DNA of 64,000 nucleotides. Source: Salinilacustrithrix sp003476595. GTDB taxonomy: Bacteria > Actinomycetota > Acidimicrobiia > Acidimicrobiales > Salinilacustritrichaceae. The stretch is from the NCBI GenBank assembly GCA_963972525.1, contig CAXAUZ010000022.1, positions 1 to 64,000 of the forward strand. The letters are read 5' to 3'. This document shows positions 11,201-18,616 of the stretch, one piece after another. Numbering within the stretch: position 1 is the first letter of the stretch; the number at the start of each line of letters is the position of its first letter. The position numbers and the translations under genes are program-made. The notes beneath the pieces are model-generated. The model did no database searches and was not told where the DNA came from. It saw only the letters and a program-made list of their open reading frames with translations.

Positions 11201-11595
11201 TGCTCGATGATGCCGGCGGTGGCGTCGAACAGCTCGGCGCGATCGGCGGCGGCGCCCTCGGCCAGCACCAGCGCGGCGAGGTCGGTGCCGCTGCGGGTCC
11301 CGAGCAGCTGGCGGACCACCTGGGTCCAGGGCCAGTAGGGCGGGGAGCCGGTGTCGGCCCACCCCAGACCCCAGACCACCCGGTGGCCGCGCTCGACCGC
11401 ACGGGCCTCGAGCTCACGGGCGAGGCGGGTCTTGCCCATCCCGGCGTCACCGGCGAGGAAGCAGACGGTGACCCCGTCGCGGGACCGATCGAGCAGCTCG
11501 ATCGCCTGGGCCAGCTCCTGGTCCCGCCCGACGAAGGCATCGGTCCAGCGCTCGTCAGGTGCGTCGTGGGTGGGGGATGGGGAGGATGGCGGCAT
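8251..11595 (-). CDS. AAA-ATPase/TPR transcriptional regulator with C-terminal SARP (wHTH-BTAD) module
   Basis: This is a 1114-residue signal-integrating regulator. The N-terminal STAND/AAA ATPase (about 15-330) has Walker A GDAGMGKT (49-56) and Walker B VVVLDDLH. A long helical TPR-like middle (about 340-850) follows. The C-terminus carries a winged-helix OmpR-type DNA-binding domain (from LAVLGTFEVL, about 870-960) and a bacterial transcriptional activation domain (about 965-1110). In textbook SARPs the DNA-binding/BTAD part is N-terminal, so the order is inverted here. It lies among three small lipoprotein genes and is a plausible controller of them; its winged helix would suit the 11-base-spaced repeats upstream of two of them, but that is inference. 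Confidence 0.88.
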   Translation of the reverse strand: MPPSSPSPTHDAPDERWTDAFVGRDQELAQAIELLDRSRDGVTVCFLAGDAGMGKTRLARELEARAVERGHRVVWGLGWADTGSPPYWPWTQVVRQLLGTRSGTDLAALVLAEGAAADRAELFDATAGIIEQAATRRPLVVVLDDLHVADPPTIALLGFVATHLREVPLLVVATIRDREVRQRAELADALGRLDRHATTINLEGLDVTAVGRLVGSRSRARDLHAATGGNPMFLEQVQRGDVDTADTLVSVLQARVAQLPPAVARTVATAALVGPDPAPDALATVLDLPVHTVREHLTTAAARGLFDRTDARPAHPLTADAALRSLADDDREALHAAAADRLPSASPADRAHHLLHAGPARWRDAVDACVEAADAARASHAHEDAVGHLQHAVDLAQRHGAGPAVLADLTLALAGSVVEASGRADAEDLYLAAWDLAEAADDPWLIGRAGARHGTQYYFAGDITRAVAANARAALDRLGDGDTELHARLHATLAAASIVEAPVEAVDHARCAVQIARRCGDPAATAAALVAEQVADLGPATLPHRLETAREIIALAEEARLPDLAVHGRFLLMGALLERGEVGELDAQLRQQDARIDEFASPRFARHALWFRCTRAMLDGDADAVEALADECFQIAERLGDPDGIAVFGAQYGVARWLRGLVLEMEGAYVDSARADPEEPMWRGVLAWIWGAHGRRDEARGALDLVPPATELASGQYTLLTLVTAADAALAVDDQDRAAELWEALLPYADRVVPIAMGAACWGTVAHRLGALALRLGHVEEGMAHLEQAISLCARLGARPWLAEAQLSLAAARLDAGEPASGRVQELVAEAEATVAALGLGALDEQLDAVRARLDGRPAPGIEAPDAGHEPAPVAAPARPRLAVLGTFEVLAADGSTPRWTSRKARQLLKILIARRGAPIARDHVMHLLWPDQDPETLRNRLSVALSTVRRALDPTRSSPASRFVAAESDTLRLVLAHVDLDTEQFLAAAQRAIDAHRVGEPSAPAALRDAIDRHGGDPLPDEPYAEWAEPLRRELTGLLLATLRCHAESTVAAGDHVGAAAAFRRLLEVDPYDEPAHLGLIETLRSLGAHGQAEAAQRRYRDAMAELGLPAGG

Positions 11596-11711
11596 CGGGG
11601 GCGACGGGAGGGGGCAGCGGTGGGCGCACGGCCCGGGCCGCGCAAGTGGCCCAGATCATGCCCCATACGCGAGCCCGCTCCGGGTCGCCCCCGGGTGCCG
11701 CTCGCCAGCCG

Positions 11712-12260
11712 TCAGCAGGTCACGACGAGGTCCCCCTCCTCGGTGGTCCCCGGGTCATCGGCTCGCACCCAGGTGCCCTGGACCGTGAGCACACCGTCCA
11801 TCGCGTTGACGACCACGTCGACGCCCCCGGCCTCGCCCGTGGTGCCGGTCACCCACGCCCGGTTCCCGTCCGGTCCCCGCAGCACGATCTCGACCACGTC
11901 GCCGGCCACCGTCGCCGCGACCCAGCTGCCGTCGGACGCCCGCAGGTCCTGGACCTGCGCCGAGCCGTCGGTGACCGAGCACATCGCCGTGGTCATGTCG
12001 CCGAGGAAGAAGTTCCACGACTCGTCGCCGAGCTCGAGGCGTCCGCTCGACCCCGAGGAGGGTGCGGGCCCGTCCTCCGCACCCTCCTCGGTCGCGCCGC
12101 CCTCGTCGTCCGTGCCGGTGTCCTCGTCCTCTGCGACCTCGGCCGAACCACCGGCGTCGGCCGGAGCCGTCGCCGCCTCGGTGTCGTCGTCGCCGCAGGC
12201 GGCGGCGAGCACCAGCAACGTGAGGAGCAGGGCGGGCAGGGACCGTCGGGCAGCGCTCAT
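11712..12260 (-). CDS. Small acidic lipoprotein, divergent from the gene at 12354
   Basis: This is a 182-residue lipoprotein with signal sequence and lipobox LAAAC followed by GDDD, then an acidic Gly/Glu/Asp/Thr linker to about residue 75. The globular part begins RLELGD and ends in ...VVTC. Two Cys remain in the mature domain (about CSVTD and the terminal Cys), suggesting a disulfide. This architecture loosely recalls the mycobacterial 19-kDa LpqH-type lipoproteins, which I would not press. I chose the ATG at 12260 because the signal peptide then has a normal length; a GTG at 12278 is the alternative, and neither has a clear ribosome-binding site, so leaderless expression is possible. Confidence 0.82.
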   Translation of the reverse strand: MSAARRSLPALLLTLLVLAAACGDDDTEAATAPADAGGSAEVAEDEDTGTDDEGGATEEGAEDGPAPSSGSSGRLELGDESWNFFLGDMTTAMCSVTDGSAQVQDLRASDGSWVAATVAGDVVEIVLRGPDGNRAWVTGTTGEAGGVDVVVNAMDGVLTVQGTWVRADDPGTTEEGDLVVTC

Positions 12261-12279
12261 GGGGGGAGGATGGCGCACC

Positions 12280-12331
12280 CGCTTTCAGTGCGCTGTGAGC
12301 GCCCGACCCCGGGCTTTCAGGATCCTCACAG
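12280..12331. promoter_or_regulatory. Divergent lipoprotein promoter region with paired GCTTTCAG elements
   Basis: The 93-base divergent intergenic region holds two related units on the plus strand: GCTTTCAG-N4-CTGTGAG at 12280-12298 and GCTTTCAG-N4-CTCACAG at 12313-12331. The second is identical to the element at 7658-7676. The first has its second half-site inverted, so CTCACAG reads toward the minus-strand lipoprotein. This fits one regulator acting on both divergent lipoprotein genes and on the one at 7698. Confidence 0.5.
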
Positions 12332-12353
12332 AGCCCCTCCGTACCGTCCGTCC

Positions 12354-12992
12354 GTGCGCAACCTCCGCTCCCACCGCTCCCGTTCCGTTGCCGCTGCCCT
12401 CGTGGCCGCCTCGATGCTCCTCGCAGCCTGCGGGGACGACGATGACGACGTCGCCGCGACCGACGACGCCGACCTGGTGACGGACGCCGCGGCATCGGGA
12501 GCCGAAGCGGACGAGGGAGACGAGGCGGACGAGGGGGACGAGGCCGCTCCCGCCGAGCCGGGTGGGACCGGCTACATCGAGCTCGGCGACGTCCGCCACG
12601 AGCTCACCGTCACCAGCTGCCTGGAGATGTTCGGGGCCCTCGGCGGCGTGGCGGAGAGCGTCGAGGACCCGGAGAACATCGAGGTGACCTTCGACTTCTC
12701 CCCCGAGGACTGGCAGGAGCGCGATGCCAGCGAGGGTTGGGAGACCGCCGGCGGCGTCACGGTCCGCAGCGAGGAGCCCTACCAGCAGTGGGAGACCGGT
12801 CAGGACAACATCTTCGGCTTCAACCTCCCCGACGGGGTCGACGCGAGCGAGCTCGATGTCACCGCGATCGCCATCGACGCCGATGCCCAGACGGTCAGCG
12901 GGGAGGCCACCTTCATCGACATGATGGCGGTGATGGCCGGTGACGCCGAGCCGGTCGCCGGCTCCTTCGCCTTCTCCTGTCCGGCGAGCTAG
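12354..12992 (+). CDS. Small acidic lipoprotein ending at an IS target site
   Basis: This 212-residue lipoprotein has LLAAC lipobox, then GDDDDD and a Glu/Asp/Ala linker up to about residue 65; the mature domain starts YIELGDV, like the RLELGD start of the divergent lipoprotein, which suggests a shared fold. Two Cys (TSCLEMFG and FSCPAS near the end) may pair. The GTG start lies 22 bases after the shared regulatory element. Its TAG stop is part of the CTAG target duplicated by the adjacent insertion sequence; the IS begins at the next base, so the protein is intact. Function unknown. Confidence 0.85.
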   Translation: MRNLRSHRSRSVAAALVAASMLLAACGDDDDDVAATDDADLVTDAAASGAEADEGDEADEGDEAAPAEPGGTGYIELGDVRHELTVTSCLEMFGALGGVAESVEDPENIEVTFDFSPEDWQERDASEGWETAGGVTVRSEEPYQQWETGQDNIFGFNLPDGVDASELDVTAIAIDADAQTVSGEATFIDMMAVMAGDAEPVAGSFAFSCPAS

Positions 12993-14281
12993 CAGGGTGC
13001 GGAAGAACGGCCGTTTGAGGCCATGGTCGGCTTCGAGGCGCTCAATCCAGCGCTGTTCGCTGTTGTGATCGGGGGATCCGGTTGGCGGGTTGGCGGCCCG
13101 CCTGCGGTGTTGCCGTGCGGTGCTGCTACGTGCTGGCGGCGTCGAGTGCAGTGATGCGGATCAGGTTGTAGACGGCGGCGTTGATCTTGAACCAGGCCCG
13201 GTTGCGTTCTCGCCCGATGTAGCGAAGTTTGCGGCTGCCGCCGACGGTCTTCATCCAGCCGAAGGGTTCCTCGATCCGTTTCCGGATCCGCATGCTCACC
13301 CCGTGGCCGGCGTGGCGGGTGGTACGCCCGTCGATCGCTGAACGCTGGCGCGTGTTGTTCTGGGCGACGTGCGGGGTGAAGCCGAGCGCTCTGGCGTCGG
13401 CGACGAACCCGCGGGTGTCGTAGCCCTTGTCGCCAGCAACCGTGCGCCGCCGAGACATCGGTGGGAGCCGGGCGAGCATCTCGAGCGCGGTGGCCCGCTC
13501 TGCGTAGCCGTCGGCGAAGGTCAGCTCGGCGTCGACGATGAGAGCGTTGCGATTCTCCATCAACAGGTGCCCCGAGTAGCACAGCATCGCGGCGGTGTTG
13601 TGGCTCTTGCGATACAGCCTCGAGTCGGGATCGGTCGTGGACTCGTGCGTGGCGTTGGAGCGCTTCTGGCCGTGCCAGCCGACCTCGGCGTTCCGACCCG
13701 CTCCGGGCGGCGGCTCGTTGCCGGAGCCGTCCTTGGGCTTGAAGCTTTTGTGCGATGCCCACGCCTGCAACAACGTTCCGTCGACCGAGAAGTGCTCCGA
13801 CGACGTGTAGCGACGCAGCTGCGCCTGCTTCACGACGGCGGCGAAGAACCGATCGGCGATCTCGTGCTCCAGGAGTCGGTCGCGGTTCTTGGTGAACGTG
13901 GTCGGGTCGAAGGACTTGGCGTCGATGGCCAGGTCGAGGAACCACTTGAACAACAAGTCGTAGTTGAGCCGCTCGCAGAACGCCCGCTCCGAGCGCACCG
14001 TGTAGAGCGCCATGAGGATCGTGGCCTTCAACAACTGCTCGGGCGGCACGCTCGGTCGACCGATCCTCGAGTACATCGAGTCGAACTCGTCATCCAGTTC
14101 GGCCAGGACCTCGTCGACGACCCGACGGATCTTGCGGATCGGGTGATCCTTCGGAATGAGATCCTCGGTGCTCAACGAGGAGAGCATCGCCAGCTGCTGA
14201 TCAGGCTTGCCACGCATGCCCGCGGTCTACCCAAGCCCGCCGCCGATCGCGAGCACCTACAGGGACTTCTTCAGCACCCTG
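12993..14281 (-). mobile_element. IS5-family insertion sequence, 1289 bp, complete
   Basis: The terminal inverted repeats are CAGGGTGCGGAAGAA (12993-13007) and, on the other strand, CAGGGTGCTGAAGAA (14267-14281), 14 of 15 matching. Direct repeats CTAG flank it at 12989-12992 and 14282-14285, the 4-base target duplication typical of IS5-type elements with a CTAG/YTAR preference. One intact transposase gene lies inside. Both ends and the target duplication are intact, so insertion was probably recent. The bases between 12993 and 13126 and between 14217 and 14281 hold only the ends. Confidence 0.93.
13126..14217 (-). CDS. IS5-family transposase (DDE)
   Basis: This 363-residue transposase has an N-terminal DUF772-like helical domain (about 40-120, containing GRPSVPPEQLLKA) and a DDE_Tnp_1 catalytic domain. 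Visible catalytic candidates are the Asp in FSVDGTLLQAW, the Asp in AGDKGYDT and the Glu in RIEEPFGWMK. It cuts and joins the IS ends. The gene is full length without stops or frameshifts, so the element may still move. Codon use is somewhat less GC-biased than its neighbours, as expected for a transferred element. Confidence 0.95.
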   Translation of the reverse strand: MRGKPDQQLAMLSSLSTEDLIPKDHPIRKIRRVVDEVLAELDDEFDSMYSRIGRPSVPPEQLLKATILMALYTVRSERAFCERLNYDLLFKWFLDLAIDAKSFDPTTFTKNRDRLLEHEIADRFFAAVVKQAQLRRYTSSEHFSVDGTLLQAWASHKSFKPKDGSGNEPPPGAGRNAEVGWHGQKRSNATHESTTDPDSRLYRKSHNTAAMLCYSGHLLMENRNALIVDAELTFADGYAERATALEMLARLPPMSRRRTVAGDKGYDTRGFVADARALGFTPHVAQNNTRQRSAIDGRTTRHAGHGVSMRIRKRIEEPFGWMKTVGGSRKLRYIGRERNRAWFKINAAVYNLIRITALDAAST

Positions 14282-15094
14282 CTAGTCGATGAAGGCGGCG
14301 ACCTGGCCGTAGACGGTGGCGTCCTGGTGCAGGTCGCTGTGCCCGATGCAGGCGGTCCGGGTGTTGGTGGCGCCGGCCACCGGGACGCTGCTGTCGGGGT
14401 TGATGACCGCGTCGCACGGTGACCACCAGGTGGCGTAGCGCACGACCTCGCCGGGGGACTCGTCCACGGCGTTCAGGTCGTCGAGGAACGACGAGCCCGG
14501 CCACATCTCCGTGCACGCCGTCGTCCAGCAGAAGTAGGCGGTGTCGGTCCCGTGGTTGGGTCCGCCGAGGGAGACCCAGGTGTCGACGGGGCCGTCGGCG
14601 CCACCGAGGAACTTCAGGTAGTGGCGCGACGAGAGGCTGCCCATCGAGTGGGCGATGATGTCGACCTGGTCCGCCTCGTTGAGGGTGAGGAGCGTGGCGA
14701 CCCGGTCGGCGATGTCGGCCGCCGTGGTGCGGTTGGACTGAGACGTGTTGTAGGAGAAGGCCATCAGCTCCTCCGCGGCGTAGCCGTCGTCGAGGAAGCG
14801 GCCGACCATCGTGTCCCAGGTGCTGCCGCTCGAGTTCCAGCCGTGCACGAACAGGATCGGATCCCGATCCGAGGCCGGCACCGTGGTGGTCGGCGCGGCC
14901 GTCGTGGTCGTGGGCTCGGTGGTGGTCGTCGTCGGCGCCGTCGTGGTCGGGGCTGTGGTGGTCGGTTTCCCGCCCCCCTTGCCCCCGCCGTTGCCCCCGC
15001 CGTTCTCGCCCTTCGCGGCGCCGACGGGCACGGCCAGGACCAGGGCCATCGCGGCCGCCAGCAGCAGCGTCACGCTCGCTCGAGTGCGGGTCAT
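14282..15094 (-). CDS. Secreted alpha/beta-hydrolase lipase with Thr-rich linker
   Basis: This is a 270-residue Lipase_2/LipA-like enzyme. It has a signal peptide (about 1-28), a Gly/Lys-rich then Thr/Ala/Pro-rich linker of repeated TTT units (about 30-75), then the catalytic domain starting at DPILFVHGW, where HG forms the oxyanion region. The nucleophile Ser lies in AHSMGS, an AHSMG variant like Bacillus LipA; late Asp/His residues (PCDAVINPDS, GHSDLHQD) complete the triad. Four Cys suggest disulfides. It probably hydrolyses esters outside the cell. The ATG at 15094 is chosen because AAGGGG sits eight bases before it, whereas the GTG at 15103 is too close to that site. Its stop uses the IS-duplicated CTAG. 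Confidence 0.88.
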   Translation of the reverse strand: MTRTRASVTLLLAAAMALVLAVPVGAAKGENGGGNGGGKGGGKPTTTAPTTTAPTTTTTEPTTTTAAPTTTVPASDRDPILFVHGWNSSGSTWDTMVGRFLDDGYAAEELMAFSYNTSQSNRTTAADIADRVATLLTLNEADQVDIIAHSMGSLSSRHYLKFLGGADGPVDTWVSLGGPNHGTDTAYFCWTTACTEMWPGSSFLDDLNAVDESPGEVVRYATWWSPCDAVINPDSSVPVAGATNTRTACIGHSDLHQDATVYGQVAAFID

Positions 15095-15151
15095 GGAGGA
15101 CACCCCTTCAGGTCGTACCTGTGTCGGGCGTCACACTAGCCAGCCCTGACG

Positions 15152-15595
15152 TCAGGGGCGGCTGGCGATGAAGACCGGGATCTCCCGGTCGGTCTTCTCC
15201 TGGTACTCGGCATAGGGCGGGAAGGCGGCGACGGCGCGCTCGTACCACTCGGCCCGCTCCTCGCCCTCGACCTGGCGCACGACGGCGTCCCAGGGCTCCG
15301 GGCCGTCCTGGATCATGACGGCGGTCGGGTCGGCGACCAGGTTGTGGTACCACTCCGGGTGCTCGGGCGCGCCGCCCTTGGAGGCGACGAGGGCGTACTC
15401 GCCGTCGTGCTCGACCCGCATCAGCGGCGTCTTGCGGAGCTTGCCGGTCTTGTGGCCGCGCGTGGTCACGATGATCACCGGCAACCCGGTGTCGAGGAGG
15501 GTGTTGCCCTCCTCGCCGTTCGTGCGCTCGTAGGTCTCCACCTGCTCGCGCACCCAGTCCGACGGGCTCGGTTCGTACTCTCCGGTCAGCGGCAT
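15152..15595 (-). CDS. Deazaflavin (F420)-dependent nitroreductase family protein
   Basis: This 147-residue single-domain protein of the Ddn/F420H2-dependent reductase family (split beta-barrel) has characteristic TTRGHKTGKLRKTPLM and ASKGGAPEHPEWYHNL motifs that contact the deazaflavin cofactor. Relatives reduce quinones or nitro-compounds; the substrate here is unknown. Its presence implies that the organism makes F420. It stands alone between the lipase and the GGDEF/EAL gene, on the same strand as both. Confidence 0.92.
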   Translation of the reverse strand: MPLTGEYEPSPSDWVREQVETYERTNGEEGNTLLDTGLPVIIVTTRGHKTGKLRKTPLMRVEHDGEYALVASKGGAPEHPEWYHNLVADPTAVMIQDGPEPWDAVVRQVEGEERAEWYERAVAAFPPYAEYQEKTDREIPVFIASRP

Positions 15596-15629
15596 GGGAC
15601 GAACATAGGCCCGATCGGGCCCGGCCTGC

Positions 15630-18536
15630 TCAGGCGACCGCGGCGCCGGCCTCGGTGCGGGCCTGGATCCAGGTGACCAGCTCGCATGCGGTCATCGGCC
15701 GGGCCACGGCGTAGCCCTGGGCGCTGTCGCATCCCAGGTCGGCCAGGCGGACGAGCATCTCCTCGGTCTCGGCACCCTCGGCGATGGTGCGCAGGCCGAG
15801 TGTGTGGCCGAGGTCGATCACGGAGCGCACGATCACGGCGTCGTCGGAGCCATCGTCCATCCCGGCCACGAAGGACTTGTCGATCTTGAGGTCGTGGACC
15901 GGGAGGTCCTTCAGCGACGCGAGCGACGAGTAGCCGGTGCCGAAGTCGTCGATGGCGAAGCGCACCCCCCGTTCGGCGAGGGTCGTCAGCACGCGGGTCG
16001 CCCGCTCCGGATCGGCCATCAGGGTCGTCTCGGTGATCTCGAGCGCGAGGCGCTCGGGCGGAACGCCGGCCCGGTCGAGGGCGACGCTGACCTCGGTGGC
16101 GAAGCAGTCGTCGAGGAGGCTGTGGGTCGACAGGTTGACCGCCACGGTGAAGTCCGGGCCGATGCCGCTCCCGGCGGGCTCGTCCATCCAGCGGCGCATC
16201 TGGGCCAGCGACGCGTCGAGCACCCAGGTCGTGAGCTGGTGGATGAACCCGGTGTCCTCGGCCAGGGGGACGAAGACGTCGGGGGCGAGCAGGCCCCGCC
16301 GGGGGTGCTGCCAGCGCACGAGGGCCTCGGCGCCCTCGACCTCGCCGGTGGCGAGGTCGATCTGGGGCTGGAAGTGCACGACCAGCTCCTCGTGGAGCAC
16401 GGCGTGGCGCAGCTCGCCGAGTAGGGCGAGGCGGTCCGGCGTGTTGCGGTCGAGGTCGTCCTCGTAGGCCGACACGCTCTGGTGGGAGCGCTTGGCTGCG
16501 TACATGGCGATGTCGGACCGCTGGAGCAGCAGGTCCGCGGTGGTCCCGTGGTCGGGCGCCACCGTGACGCCGCAGCTGGCCTCCACCACCAGGGTCATGC
16601 CGTCCACGTCCAAGGGCTCCTCGAGGGCCCGGGTCAGCCGGTTGGCGACGTCCATCGCGTCGTCGAGGCCGGCCACGTCGGGGAGCAGCACGCAGAACTC
16701 GTCACCGCCGAGCCGGGCGATGGTGTCCGACGCCCGCAGCAGCGGGGCCAGCCTCGGCTCGATCGCGCACAGCACCCGGTCGCCGTAGCGGTGGCCGAGC
16801 GTGTCGTTGATCTCCTTGAACCGGTCGAGGTCGAACAGCAGCACGGCCGTGGCCGTGCCGGCCCGGGTGGCCGCCTTCAGCGCCTGCTCGGCGCGGTCGT
16901 AGAAGCAGGCCCGGTTGGGCAGCCCGGTGAGCTCGTCGTGCATCGCCTGGTGCACGGCCTGCTCGAGCGCGTCGTTCATCGCCCGTACGGAGCGGGCGTC
17001 GTTCAGCGCGATGCTGACGTGCTCGGCGAAGCTGATGAGGGCGTCCTGCTCTGCGGTCGAGTAGCGCCGGTCGGCGCGGTGGGTGGCCACGACGAGGCTG
17101 CCGATGGGCTCGGCGCCGAGGTGGACCGGCGTGGCGAGGGCGGTCTGCAGGCCGCCCGTGGCGAACTGGGGGATGGCGTTGTCCCAGCCGGTGTAGGCGT
17201 CCTGGATGCACAGCTTGTTGGTGACGATGGCCTGGCCGCCCACACCGCGCCCGAGGGGCGACCGCCGCACCTCGTCGGCGACGGCCTCGTCGATGCCGAC
17301 GGAGGAGACGATGACCATGTAGCCCGGGTCGTCCTCGTCGATGAAGCGCAGGGCGGCGACGTCGGCGTGGACGAGGTCGGCGGCGCCCTGGGTGATGGCG
17401 TCGAGCACCTCCTGCAGCGGGGCCCGGGTGGAGATCTTGCGCTGGATGCGCGACAGGCGATCGGTCAGCAGCTGGCGCTCGCTGAGCGAGGCGAGGAGCT
17501 GCTGGTTCTCCAGCGTCCGGCGGCGCTCCTGCTCGATGGATCGGGTCAGCTTGTCCTGGGTGCGACGGTGCTCCTCCACGTCGACGAACAGCAGCCACAC
17601 CCGCCACAGCACCAGGCCGAACAGAGCGGCAGCGAGGAGCGAGACGATGACGATGTCGGCGCTGCCGGCGCGCAGCCCGAGGGCCATGAGGGCGAAGGGG
17701 GCGATGAGGGCGGCGGGCACCACCAGTGCGAAGCGGCGCGCCCCCCGGATCGACCGGTCGTTGTCCACGGACGGCGGCGCCATCGTCGTCGGGTGCAGCA
17801 GGGCGGCACCGAAGAGCACGAAGGAGACCGGGTAGAGGCTCACCACCTCGTCCTGCACCTGGAACGTGCCGCTCAGGGATGACATCGCGTAGAGCAGGTC
17901 GGCGGCGAGCTGGGCCAGCACCCATGCCGCCAGCAGGCGATCGCCTCGGGAGGAGATGCCGCCCTGCACCATCATGCGCACGATGGCGCCGAGGAGGAGC
18001 AGGTTCACCACCGTGTAGGAGATGGTCACCAGCCGGGCGGCGAGGGTCATGTCGTCGGCATCGAGGTACGGGCCGATGAAGATGATCCAGGCCAGGACGC
18101 CGAAGCCCACGCCGATGATCAGCGTGTCGAGGACGTCGATCCAGCGGTCCGTCGTGCTCCGTCGGCCGATGACCTTGCTGAGCCCGACGAGGAACAGCCC
18201 GTACGCGCCGAGGAAGAGCCAGTCGGTGAGGGCCGGCGAGGTGAGCTCGAGGTCCCACGCCACGGCGAGCGGGTACCAGATCACGTAGGCGGGCACGAGG
18301 ATCCAGGCGCCGGCCATGAAGTACCAGGCCGGGTTCGAGCGGTCCGGGTCCCGTCGGACGGCGACGGTGGCGGCCACGGCACCGGCCAGGCTGGCGGCGG
18401 CGAGCATCCAGCCGCGCAGCGGTTCGTCGGCCACCACGGTCAGGGCGGCAGCGGACAGGCCGAGGAGCAGGAAGACGTTGGAGGCGCGACCGGGCGCACG
18501 CGCCGCGTCGACACCGCGGCGTTCCCTGGGCTCCAT
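15630..18536 (-). CDS. Membrane GAF-GGDEF-EAL cyclic-di-GMP turnover protein
   Basis: This 968-residue protein has about eight to nine N-terminal transmembrane helices (residues ~20-310), a short coiled-coil, a GAF-like sensor (about 370-520), GGDEF (about 540-700) and EAL (about 715-955). RLGGDEF is intact, so diguanylate cyclase activity is possible. The EAL domain retains EALVRW, an Asn in VAVNLS, EITET, DDFGTGYSS, KIDKSF and the EGAET Glu, so phosphodiesterase activity is also possible. It therefore looks bifunctional, with the GAF or membrane part choosing the direction. The start at 18536 is preceded only by a close GGAGG-like site. A second GGDEF gene lies at 25304. Confidence 0.93.
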   Translation of the reverse strand: MEPRERRGVDAARAPGRASNVFLLLGLSAAALTVVADEPLRGWMLAAASLAGAVAATVAVRRDPDRSNPAWYFMAGAWILVPAYVIWYPLAVAWDLELTSPALTDWLFLGAYGLFLVGLSKVIGRRSTTDRWIDVLDTLIIGVGFGVLAWIIFIGPYLDADDMTLAARLVTISYTVVNLLLLGAIVRMMVQGGISSRGDRLLAAWVLAQLAADLLYAMSSLSGTFQVQDEVVSLYPVSFVLFGAALLHPTTMAPPSVDNDRSIRGARRFALVVPAALIAPFALMALGLRAGSADIVIVSLLAAALFGLVLWRVWLLFVDVEEHRRTQDKLTRSIEQERRRTLENQQLLASLSERQLLTDRLSRIQRKISTRAPLQEVLDAITQGAADLVHADVAALRFIDEDDPGYMVIVSSVGIDEAVADEVRRSPLGRGVGGQAIVTNKLCIQDAYTGWDNAIPQFATGGLQTALATPVHLGAEPIGSLVVATHRADRRYSTAEQDALISFAEHVSIALNDARSVRAMNDALEQAVHQAMHDELTGLPNRACFYDRAEQALKAATRAGTATAVLLFDLDRFKEINDTLGHRYGDRVLCAIEPRLAPLLRASDTIARLGGDEFCVLLPDVAGLDDAMDVANRLTRALEEPLDVDGMTLVVEASCGVTVAPDHGTTADLLLQRSDIAMYAAKRSHQSVSAYEDDLDRNTPDRLALLGELRHAVLHEELVVHFQPQIDLATGEVEGAEALVRWQHPRRGLLAPDVFVPLAEDTGFIHQLTTWVLDASLAQMRRWMDEPAGSGIGPDFTVAVNLSTHSLLDDCFATEVSVALDRAGVPPERLALEITETTLMADPERATRVLTTLAERGVRFAIDDFGTGYSSLASLKDLPVHDLKIDKSFVAGMDDGSDDAVIVRSVIDLGHTLGLRTIAEGAETEEMLVRLADLGCDSAQGYAVARPMTACELVTWIQARTEAGAAVA

Positions 18537-18616
18537 GCCTCCATCATCGGTCGACCGGCGGGCCGACCTGAGGGTCGAACGGCGAAAAACCGGTGCGGGA
18601 CGCCCGATGCGCGCCC

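Noticed and set aside
8323..12480. 1385-residue plus-strand open frame opposite the AAA/SARP-like regulator
   Set aside because: Long antisense frames are expected at this GC content; the minus-strand frame has clear Walker and BTAD motifs, the plus-strand one has none.
14930..15010. Extra repeat or microsatellite in the lipase gene (GTGGTCG-type units)
   Set aside because: It is the coding sequence of the Thr/Pro- and Gly-rich secretion linker, common in exported proteins of this group.
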